This document shows, in pieces, positions 26,201 to 38,200 of a DNA stretch of 64,000 bases; within the stretch, counting starts at the first letter, position 1; each line of letters starts with the position of its first letter. This DNA is from Tachypleus tridentatus (Eukaryota > Arthropoda > Merostomata > Xiphosura > Limulidae), in contig NC_134835.1 in NCBI RefSeq assembly GCF_004210375.1, forward strand, positions 73,314,447 to 73,378,446, read 5' to 3'. The translations under genes and the position numbers were made by a program. The notes under the pieces were generated by a model. The model was given only the letters and a program-made list of their open reading frames with translations. It made no database searches and was not told where the DNA came from.

Positions 26201-29200
26201 TTTCTTTGTTCAGTTTTACTTGGCTTTCATCTTGACTAGTTCAGCAAAGATTCATTTTAAGAGACAGAAAGCTGGTAAGATATTCACTGATCCAGTAGAG
26301 ACAATTTCACTTGTGTATGTACACTGTTTTTTATGTTGTATGTAAATAAAGGGTCATTTCTACTGTCATTTGAATGTGTCTAATCTGCTTATTTCCAACA
26401 CGACTTCAAATTCAATCAAATTATCACTTACAGAGCACTTTCTTAATTTCATATTCAAATCTGATTTTTTTTGTGTGTTTACTTATCTGATACTGTAAAA
26501 AATTGGTTTTACCTGAAAATAGTACAATACAAATAAGAAAGAAAACTTTAGTTAGCTGATACTTCAACAAAAAAAAAAACAGAGAGTTTGATATTAAAAT
26601 GGGTCTGCAGCTATTGAATTGTTTCAGAATAAACATTTAATATTCTTTACCATTCAATGCTTCAAATGTTAGATTCTGAAGCACTGAAGAACAACAGTGA
26701 AACCTTTTCCAAGATTGATTTAAAAATACACAATGATGTTGACTATTTACTTAAATGGAAGGTAACAACAGAAGTGGACAGAGATCAGAAGGTATGTCAT
26801 GATATTTAAAACCTCACTATGTTCTTCTGTAAGCCCAATTATAGTTTTATAACTAAGCTGTAAAATATGACTTGTGATATAGCATATTTGTTAAATTTCT
26901 TTTATGTAAATTTAAGGTCAATTCACCATCTGTTTACTGGTATTCTAGGGCTATTTCATTGTTCATTATATTTTACAAAACACAAATATGTCATAAGATA
27001 CAGGTCATATTCATACGGTCTGTATATTATTCATTTTAATGATTAGGCTATATGATTATTTAACTAAACATTTTAAAATTTAATTTTGTTTGATGTTTTT
27101 TTATACTACTCAAGTATTAAAATATTTTATGTAGGAAAAGAAGCTGCACGGTGCTTTGCAGACAATTGAAACTCAAAAAAAATCACTTCTAGAATTACAA
27201 CTTCAAAATGAAAAATTAAGTACAAAATTAACAGAAGAAATGAATGAACATCATGATATTTGTCAAAGGTAAGAGTAAGTGTTTCCAAATACTTCTTTCA
27301 ATGAGAAATTTAATTTTTTAATGTAAAAAGAACCCTTTTTCCCCTTCCTTAGAATTTAAAGTGAATCATAAAATGTTCAACTTATTTCATGTAATATGAG
27401 GGGAGAATTATCATTAAAGGACCAGCCCAGACAATGTCACATGCTGCATACTGGCTAAACAATTGATATTTAAAATCAGTTTCTAAAAATGTGTAAAATG
27501 CACTGGCCAATCGGGCATTTGCCTGGTGGACCAATCCACTCCTGTGCAATATTATGACATATAAAGAGATGTATTCAAGTTATACTTAACATACCATTAG
27601 TTTGAAACATTATCCCTGTTTCTATTCGTAATATTCTTGTGGTATTCTCAAAAGTAAACCCAGCATATAGATATTCATATTTTACAAATATTAAAAATTC
27701 AAGGAACTGGTATAGAGAAGAAAGCATCTAGTAATTTATTACGACTAATGAAATGAGAGAAAACATGGTGTTTAACTTGATAGAAAAGTAAAATGAAACA
27801 TTTCATTTTCACTTGAGGTACACTGAACGTGACAAACCAATCATTCAGCAGAAGGACCATTACAGTGTGGAAGAGGATTTATAAAATAATGTAAACTGTA
27901 TTAATGACTTTTTTAAAATGAAATAAAATAGTACAGAGTCAGTAGGCAAAGAAATATTAAAACAATAACAGAATATCCACAGCAGTTGAACTTTACATTT
28001 TCTTTCTCTACTGTTGAACCAAATACTATCTGAATATGTGAAAGCTCTATCCAAAAGTACACATTCTTTCTGTAGCTGATGAATCAATAAATGGGCACTT
28101 TAATAGATGAATATATCGGTCATTAGGTGGTCTTCCATACAGGATAATGCAGTTGAAGAAACAGATCTTGGTGTTGTGACTGAAAACTCACTTAGGACAT
28201 CTAAACAGTATATTATAGCTAACAATGCAACTAATAGGATTTTGGGTAGCACCCACAGAAATTATGAACACAAGGCAAGGTATATTATTGTTGCATTGTA
28301 TATATCACTTGTAAGGCCTAACTTAGTATACTGTGTACAGTTTTGGGTTTTCTTCCTCAAGAAGAACATTGAAATGTTGGAGAAGGTTCAGAAGAGAGCC
28401 ATTAAGATGATACCTGAGATTGTGTGATTGTCCTATAAGGAGAGACTAAAATCTCAAAATTTGTTTCCTCTGGAGGGTATTGATAATATAGATCCATCAA
28501 ACATTTTGTGTTAGCAAATAAAATAATAGAATGAGCATGAATTCAAATTTTTGCAGTGTAGGAGTCATCTGTAGTTTAGAAAGTATTACTTTACAAATAG
28601 AATGGTTAGCTTTTGGAATAAGCTGTCTTCAATTATGGTGGAAGCAGAAGATTTAACAGAATTCAAGAAAAAAATGGATGAATACATGAGTAGTAAGGAG
28701 TGGTTATAGTTGGGTGCTTGAAGGGACATCCTTGATGGGCTAATAAGCTCCTTTTTGTCCTTTTAAATTTTTTTGAAGCTTATAAAACTGTGAGTTCTTT
28801 GACTGAAGAGTCTGCAGAAAGTAACATCTCCAGCTGTATTTAGCATTTAATATAACTCAACCAAATTTATCCAGTTCCAAACCTATAACTTTGTAAATAC
28901 ACAGACATAAAATATATACCATAGAAGAGTAAGGTGCATAGTGCTTGTAATACTAGATAATTAAAGGCTTGAACAATTCTTCCAGTAAAGCAGCACAAAC
29001 TTGTGTTTTCTAAATAAAACCATATATTGTTACACTTTATAAAAACAACATGCACTAATAATATACTAAAATAATAAGCTTCTACCTTTAATTTGTCTTC
29101 AACAAGAACTAAATTCATTCCCAATATTAAATTTTCAAATTTTAAAAAGATTGTTCATTTTCAACTAAAATCTTAACAAATGTTTTTAGACTAAATGGAA

Positions 29201-32200
29201 TCCAAGAATTATGTATTGCCTTGAAGAAACACATTGAAGTTGTGCAAGGAAGACTGTCTCATTGTGAGTTGGTTTGAAAATGAAACCTTGCTTATTGTTT
29301 TTAAGTATTCAAATTTTATGCTCCTTATAATACATTTTGGTTGAAACTTACATGTAAATATTTATATTCACTCAACTCTTTAGAAAAGAAATTGAGTCGT
29401 ATATTTTGCAAAATGTCTTTAAAATTTTTGTTAACCAAAATTAATGTTTTATGCAAATTTATTTTATAAACATGGAAATCTAACAGATTTTTGAACTATT
29501 GAAATTTAAAAAGAAATGCTTATAATTGATTATATTAATCACATAATACTATTACTTGTGTTTGCTGATCTTTCAAATTGGTTTATGTTCTTCATTCTTT
29601 AAAAAATTCAAAGTTAACTATGTAGTAATTAACTAGTCATGTTTTACATCACCTATAAAATGTTAAGTGCTTTAGTTTGTAAAGAATAGATACATTTCCG
29701 ATTGTGTTTAGTCAATTCCAAACTGTAATAATAAATTACACACACTTGCTAAAATTAAATTTTAAGGTTTTATTATAATATTGTAAATGCTGTGTCTTGT
29801 AATATAATATATTCTTTTATATTATATATTTTTGTTGTAGTCATATGTGTCACTAAGCACAAAGAGGGTTAATTAAGCAAGTATATTTTCATTATTTGAA
29901 TTTGTGTATGTGTGCAAAACCTAGTAGTAATTTTTTATTTTATGTAGGTGAAGATATTAAGTCTTTGTTTGATGAGCTAAATTCTAAACATTTGAAAATA
30001 ATTCAGGTTAGTATTGATATTGTTTGTCTTATTCATGTAAAAACATAACTTACTGTACTGTTGTCATTTACCAAAATTTATTACGTAAATTTAGACTAGA
30101 ATATTTTTTATTTTTTTTATATTATTTATTTCCGTATCAATTGCTTCAATATTTCAAGTTGTTCTACAAAGTTTAGACTTACTGAAATTAAAATACAAAT
30201 TTTTGTAATATTATCTCAAACAGAGTAAAGGTTAACTTGAGATATTTTTTGATAATTTTTGAATTTTTATGATATGGTCTCACATTCATCTCACACAAAG
30301 TTATCTTGATGTTCATATGTCCTTTAAGCATTGCTAAAACAAATATTCGCAATCAGCTATCCTTCTCTTGATCATTGTGTAGGTCTTATAGATGTGGGAG
30401 GGTCAAGTGCAGATGACCTCTTTTTCCTTCCTGGTAGATGGTAACTATTTTAGGTGAATACAAATTTAAATATTACATGAGAGTCAGAATATTAAGCACT
30501 TAACTTTACCCCTTTCAGGACAGTGTCTATGTAGCTACTTGCATTTAATTCGTGAGAATAAATACATTATCTCTTACTTATCTGTATACTTTATCATTTT
30601 TCTACCATTTCTGAACATTTACATATCATTTTACTACTCTCCAACAATAGTATTGTGCTATGTATACTAGTACAGTTAGCACCCTCTGCTATTCCGGCTC
30701 ATTCCTCACTTTCTCATTTACCACAACATTGCTTACACATATAATTTTTCGCATGTAGCTGTTGTTTATTTTTTGCCATTTTAATTTTTTCAACAGCTTT
30801 ATTTTACTAAGTTTGCATTCACTTTCTTCAACATTTTTGTTTTGTTTTTTGCCATTTACTTCTTGTTACCAAATTGAATGAGATTGTAGTGTGAATTTAT
30901 GATCAATGTATCAACTATTGAATTTTCCATTTAAAGTTGCTGCTGGTGCAACTTCTCAGGAATCATGTTTGACTTTATCTGCAAAAAAGGTACAGGTTTT
31001 AATTTACAGGTAGCTCAATTTATATATTAAACTGACAATTTCTTTTTCTTCTCAGCCTAACTATGTTTCTGAAGAAGAACACAATCAATGAGTAAACTCT
31101 TTAAAGTCCAGCATCTTCCACCAGTTGCCATGTATTTAGATACTTTGTACCTTACATATCATTACTACTAGTAACATCGGATGTGTTGTTCTGTTTGGGT
31201 ATTTGTTTTTCATGATTCTAGAAACCTTACTTCTAGTAATCTGCAGTTCAGAGTTCTTTTCCACAGTGCTCACTTTATTGATAGTAATTTATTGCTCTGA
31301 GTTGAGTTTTCCAATTTGGGGCCCTACCTTTCAGACTAAGCTTAGTTCTTTAAGTGTTTTATTAATGAATATAAACTTTTGCTAAACGTATTCACTCTAT
31401 AAGTCTTTGCACTCTTTCTTCTATGGATGACTGGCTCTTGCTTACACAGTCCAGAGACCATACTCCTTTTTCTCCCACAAGATGCAGAATGGATAGGATT
31501 CCAGTTAACAGCAGGGAAGTTTGTTATTAATCCCAATTGATACCCCATTCATTTGGAGGGTTTTCTTCTTCCAAATATGTCAGATACAGCCTTTTTCTTT
31601 TTGTCTTTGGGTTTGGAGTGAACACTTCACATGCCCCTCACCTTTTCTTATGAATCAAGATGTTCTATCTCTTTGAGGATGTGGACTTCCTTGGAAGCTC
31701 TTGTTCCCATTTGTTGGGCTCATGTGCCTTTTCTTTGTCAGATACTCCTTGATCAGTGGAACTTTTTATATCCCTAGCTTGGTGGCTACACAGAAGCCAG
31801 ACCAAAGCAGGAATACTACTTAATCCACCTCATTCAGAATTACATTTATTCATGTACTCATCTTTATGAGGTTGGATTTCTTACCTCACCACCAGGGAGA
31901 TTGCCATTCTATGATTTATCAAAAAGTGTTTCTCCATATCACCTTTGGTAGCTTGTACAGCTGTGTTCAACATCCTTCCTCTACTATGGAAGTGGTGATC
32001 ATGATACATTTTCACAGTAGTCACTTATATTACTGAGCCAGGGGACACTGATTCCAGGTCTCTGTGCCTTCAGATACTAAATCTTCTTTCTGCACCCACA
32101 ATCCTAACTCCATGAATCTGGTGGTGGATTTTTCATTTTCTCCCAACAAGTTTCTCTTAAACAAATGGTTTCTTATTCCACAGATGTCATCACTCACTGT

Positions 32201-35200
32201 GTCAGGTCCATTGTTTCAGCCCAGGAACTGACTCCACTTCTTACATTTTTCCTTTCCCAATACATTAGACTTTCTTCCATTCATCATGGATGATAGTATA
32301 CTATGGTTTCTGCCCTTTCCAGCCTTCCATTCCTTATTTTTCCCTATTATTCACCCAGTTGTTTGGCAAAACCTTATCAACTTGATCCATGTCAAGCTGT
32401 TGAGCAGCCTTGTCAACTTCCTTCCATTTCTTCAGGTTTCATCTGGTTTTGTCTTCCCCTGTGTTTTCCTTGATTTTGAGTTGCCTATTAGGATCTCATT
32501 GTAGTCCTTTATGCTCTTTTTTGTCCTCCATTCCTGCCTTTATCTTCATGTTCCATCTGCCTTCTCTTCCTTTAGACCTTTTTCTTCCTTCTTCTTGTCC
32601 CAATCATCACCATTTAGACATTTATTCTCTTGACATTACTCACACTCTTTACCCTTGTATATCATCCTCTATCCCCAATGGTTCTTCTTTACTAAGACTT
32701 GCACAACCAGTTTAAGAGATTTGTCTTTCCCACCTATTCCTTACCTACCAGTTCCCACCTTGTTTCCCTCTCCAGTCTTGATCAGCATCTTTGCCTTGTT
32801 CTCAACTTAAGTTGCTATGTGACATGTACTGCCTCCTTTTATAATCTATGTTTCCAATCTTCTATTCCCTTGAATCCTTCTGTTTTCCATGTTCTGCCAT
32901 TTGTTGTGCTTAGTGGTTGTATTTGTAACCCCTCAGTGTGGATTCCTGTACGTGGTGAGGGGACCTCCCAGGGAAGGTTCTGTTCTGTCTGGTTACCTTC
33001 TCTGGGATTTAAACATCCACCCATGTGTTTGCCGTGTGTGGGGACCCGTGAAGGGGAGGAGAGGATCCTGGTGGTTGAGGGGTCCAACCCTACACACCAC
33101 TTTGGCCTTGAATTCCTGTAGACGGGCGGCCTTTGGGTGGCCCTCCTTGGGTCAATCGGCTGATCCACTTGGGCTAGAGTCAACGAAGTACCAGTGTTGG
33201 AAGTTCTCAACGGGTGTTGTGGACATTGTGCCTGATGCTGGTGTTTGGGTATAGTGCTCACGAAACCCTGGCGTTGCTGCATTGTCCTTGCATGACTTTG
33301 TAGTGCGTCCCCTTGTAGGGCTCCATGGTGGGTGGGGTCAGTGATTACCGAAATTTTTCTTTTTTTCTATGGATCCTCCTTCAAAAAAATTTAAATAAAA
33401 TAGTGAAAAAACAGTCAATGGGTAAGCGACCACGTCTTGAAGACTCTGAACAGCAATCTTCAACATCTGTAACACACGTACCTCATTTTCTTATATTACA
33501 TTCTCTTTCAGAAAAACCTTTAGGGCAATTATCCCCCTTTTTTATTCAGAAGGGACTAGAGGGACTTGCTGGCTCTCCAAAGTCAGTAAAGAAGCTTCGA
33601 TCTGGAGACATATTGGTTGAAACATCCACATCCCAACACAGTGAACTCCTCTTGAATTCAAAGGCAATCGGGGATATACCTATTGAGGTTACCCCTTATG
33701 CTACCTTGAATTCATCACAAGGAGTTATTGTTGAGAGGGATTTGAAGAGCGTCCCCGAATCAGAGATTCTCGCTGGTCTCTCCACTCAAGGAGTTTCTGC
33801 AGTGAGGCGCATCTCCACTCGCAAAGATGGAGTTACACTGCCAACAAATACCCTCGTTTTGACATTTACTTCATCACGTGCACCTGCCACCATCAAGGCA
33901 AGTTATCTCATTTGCAGGGTACGGCCATACATTCCAAACCCTCTCCGATGTTTCCAATGTCAGAGATTCGGCCACTCAAAGACATCATGTCGTGGTTCCC
34001 TGACATGTGATCGTTGTGGGAGCAAGGACCACAATGCCTATGAATGTGACATAGACCCACATTGCGTCAACTGCAATGGTTCTCACCCCTCCTACTTTCG
34101 TTCTTGCCCAAAATGGTTGGAGGAAAAAAGAGGTGCAGCGTTTGAAAACGATACATAACATTAATTATTCTGAGGCTCGGAAATTGCAGCCCACCACTCC
34201 ATCTCGGACATATGCTGATGCACTCCATTCCACAACTACAGTGGGAGTGCAGACAGATCTCTCTGTGCCTCCAAGAGAATCGTTTTCAAAACAAATAAAA
34301 AGCCTTTTGACCTCCATGGTTAAAAAGGTTGATGAATCGACTTTCACACCCATCTCTGTTCCTCCCATACGTTCCAACAAACCTCAAGATCCACATCCTT
34401 CAGTTTCAAATCCAGGCATTTCTTCTGATACATCTTTTTCTCCCACCCCAAGAGGCAAAACAATCATTCGTTCGCGTCTTCAGTCACTGGAAACCCCTTC
34501 CAATAACAAAGACCTGCCCACTCTACCCAGAGCAGGATCCATGGAGGTCGATAGACCTCCTCCGACAAAGGACAGTAAAGAAAAAAGACGCGGTCGTAAA
34601 CAGAAGGGTTCTCCAGCCACTTCACCTACCTGTCATTAAGAATGGCCACCTTGATACAATGAAACTGTCGAGGTTTACGTTCTAATCTGGATGATATCAA
34701 AATACTGATTGCTTCCTACCATCCTGTTTGTCTTTCCTTACAAGAAACCTTTCTCAAACCTGCTGATACAGTCACCATTCGGTAGTTTTCTCTGTACAGA
34801 AATGACAGGCTGTGTGATGGACAAGTACATGGAGGAGTGGCACTATTGGTTGATCAGCATGTGCTCACCCTGTCTTTGTCACTCAACACACCCTTGGAGG
34901 CCGTAGCCATCCGTGTTTCCTTGGGTCATACCATCACTGTTTGTTCTCTCTACCTGCCCCCTGGAGAGACATATGATCACTCAGACCTTGATGCTCTCGT
35001 TGAACAGTTGCCATCTCCATTTCTACTCTCTGGGGAACTTTAATGGACATCATCCCCTTTGGGGAAGTGCTGTTGTTGATGGGAGGGGTCGTTCTCTGGA
35101 GCGTATGCTCTCTGATCACAATCTTTCTCTTTTCAATACTGGTTCTTCCACTTATTTTCATGCACCTAGTCAGTCCTTTACCGCTATTGATCTTTCGGTT

Positions 35201-38200
35201 TGCTCCCCTTCATTATTCTCTCATTTTTCATGGAGGGTTGACAGTAATCCACTAGGCAGTGATCATTTTCCTATCCTTTTGAGAGAGACTGGCCGTTGTC
35301 GATACCACCCTACCCGCGTGCCCCAGTAGAAGCTGGATCAGGCAGACTGGTCCACTTTCACTGCTCTCGCAGAACTTGATTCTGCCATCGTAAATCAGCC
35401 ATCAATAGGCGACTGTATGGCAGCGGTAACTAGCTGTATTATACAACCAGCTGCTCAGTGCATTCCTAAAACCTCGACACGTTTTCCACGATATTCTCGT
35501 CCGTGGTGGAATCCTGCTTGCCACCTAGCATGGAAGGCTCAAAAACGGGCCTGGGATATTTTTCGCAGATATCCCACACTTACAAACTACGTCGCTTTCC
35601 AACGGGCCCGTGCACATGCTAGGTAGGTAAGACGTCAAAGCCAGAAGGAATCTTGGATTCAGTTCACAACTAGCATATCTTCTACCACCAGTTCCAAGAT
35701 CATATGGGACAGGATTCGAAAGGTTAATGGGCACTACAATTCTGTCCCCTCTCGATCTTACTCTCTGATGGTCAGGAGGTGGCTGATGTCCGGAGCATCG
35801 CTGATACTCTAGGTGAAAGCTTTTGCCGGGTATCTAGCACTTCTGCTTGTTCCTCCACCTTCTTGGCCATCAAGACTCGGGCAGAACGTTCGCCTCTTTC
35901 CTTTTGAACTGACTGTTTCTTTGACTATAATTGTCCCTTTACACTGGTGGAACTGAAAATGGCCCTTCATCGGTCTGCCAGTACATCTGTTGGACCTGAT
36001 GATGTTCATTATGACATGCTTCACCATCTATCTCCTGCTTCTCTTGATGTCCTTCTGATTGCCTTTAACCGGATCTGGCAGGAGAATGTTTTTCCTGATG
36101 CCTGGTGCCAGGCTATTATTTTACCTTTCTCTAAGCCAGGGAAAGATCCAAAGATTCCTTCAAACTACCATCCAATTGCTTTGACGAGCTGTCTTTGTAA
36201 GACCTGAGAAAGGATGGTTAATGCTCGTCTTGTTTGGTTCCTCGAATCAAACAACCTCCTCTCACCCACCCAGTGTGGATTCCGACGACAGCACTCCACC
36301 ACAGACCACCTAATTCGTCTTGAAACATCAATCAGAGAAGCCTTTCTCAAACGCCAACATCTTGTATCAATATTCTTTGACATTGAGAAGGCCTACGACA
36401 CAATATGGAGGTATGTCAGTCGTCGAACATGGAATATATTGAGCGGCAACTACAAACTGCCTTCAATCGTGTACTGAAGTGGACTATGGCGAACGGCTTT
36501 AATTTCTCTCTCTCTAAAACCGTATGCATGCACTTTTGCTGCCAACGGGGTATTCACCCTGATCCTGAACTTCATATCGGTGAAGTTTCGCTGCCAGTGG
36601 TCCCTGAGACCAAGTTCTTGGGGCTTATCTTTGACCGTAAGCTGACCTTTATACCACACTTAAAGCAGCTTCGGGTCAAATGCACAAGAGCACTGAACAT
36701 CCTCCGTGTCCTCTCTTCTACCAGTTGGGGAGCGGATCGATGTTCAATGTTAAAGGTATATCGTGCTCTTATTCGATCAAAACTCGACTATGGATCAATA
36801 ATCTATGGCTCTGCCAGACCCTCTGCCTTAAAGATGCTGGACCCCATTCATCACCAAGGACTTGGACTCTGTACTGGGGCTTTCCGTACCTTTCCAGTTC
36901 AAAGCTTATACGTTGAATCTCATGAACGTTCTCTGCACCTTCGCCGTTTGCAACTATCTTTGCAATATTCTTCGAAACTTCGTTCCTTAACAAAGCATCC
37001 CACCTGGGGATATGTGTTCCTTCCTCGGTGGGCCGTACTTTTTCAAAACAGACGATCTGCCATTGTTCCGTTTGGCCTTCGCATCCGGGCGCAATTGGAT
37101 GAATTGGGTCTGTCCTTGGATAACATTGCTGATTCCACAGGTCAGCCCATCCCACCATGGCTTATTACAGCCCCCAAATGTGAACTTTCGTTCAGTCATC
37201 TGAAAAGGCAGATACTCCAGATTGGAAGTACCGTCTTTTATTTAATGAACATCTTTCAAACAATCATTCCGTTCCCATTTATACAGATGGTTCCACATCA
37301 GGTAATTCAGTGGGCTCTGCTATGGTTTGCTGCAGTTCGGTAGTTGCGCGCAGAATCCCCTCTACAGCTTCTGTGTTCACTGCTGAACTGTATGCCATAT
37401 CTCTTGCCCTGGATCATATTGCAGCTGAGCAGTACTCCAACTACACTATTTATACTGACTCGCTTAGTTCTATACTGGCCCTGGAATCGCTACACGTTGG
37501 CTCACACCCTGTTCTCGCTGATATTCAAAACCGACTGGCCCATTTCTCATTAACTGCTACTTCTATCCTGTTTTTATGGATACCAGGCCATGTTGGTATT
37601 CGCGGGAACGAGCTTGCAGACACGGCAGCTAAATCTATCTGCTCTGGCACTATCACCACTGTGCCTATTCCGTACATGGACTATGGTCCTGTATTAAAGG
37701 CTCGGCTCCGTACCAGCTGTCAGTCCACTTGGAGTGAGCAACGCGACAACAAGCTTTTTCAAATGAAACCCTATATTCGGCTTTGGCCATCTGGCTTCTG
37801 TAAGGTTCGGAAGGAGGAAGTTGTTCTAACTAGACTACGCATTGGTCACAGTTTTTTAATTCATTATTTTCTTTTATCTGGAGCTGTTGCGCCAGTGTGT
37901 AGTTTGTGTAACACTCAAATCACTGTGAGCCACATTTTACTTTCTTTCCATCATTACACTTCTCAACGATGGCAATATTTTAAACATGTTTTTTCCCGAG
38001 GTTTATCTGTAACATTGGACAGTGTTATTGGTGATGGTGACACTGTCCACCTTGATAAAGTTTTTAGTTTTTTAATGGCCATTAATCTTTTTAATCTCAT
38101 TTAAGTGTTGCATATTTATTCATTACACCTTTTTAATTGTGGTTCTTTTTTACAGTTTCATTCTCTCTAGTTCAATTTGACATTTGAAAATGGCTAGAAC

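Larger units (their letters stand above)
14600..26672 (+). other. Intron 2 (12.1 kb), retroelement-rich
   Basis: It holds a Penelope-like remnant (15940-17960), a DIRS-like fragment (18850-19690), a family X 5' end (20221-20480) and an I-like LINE (20480-25040). The stretches 14600-15940, 17960-18850, 19700-20220 and 25041-26672 show nothing I can name. Block 26000-26360 is less AT-rich and probably old repeat DNA. Confidence 0.7.

Noticed and set aside
32839-33282. 147-codon - strand frame and two overlapping + strand frames
   Set aside because: They lie over the less AT-rich LINE 5' UTR, where long random frames are expected, and have no counterpart in LINE copy 1.
36769-37158. 129-codon - strand frame
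   Set aside because: Antisense to the RT thumb region of LINE copy 2 ORF2.
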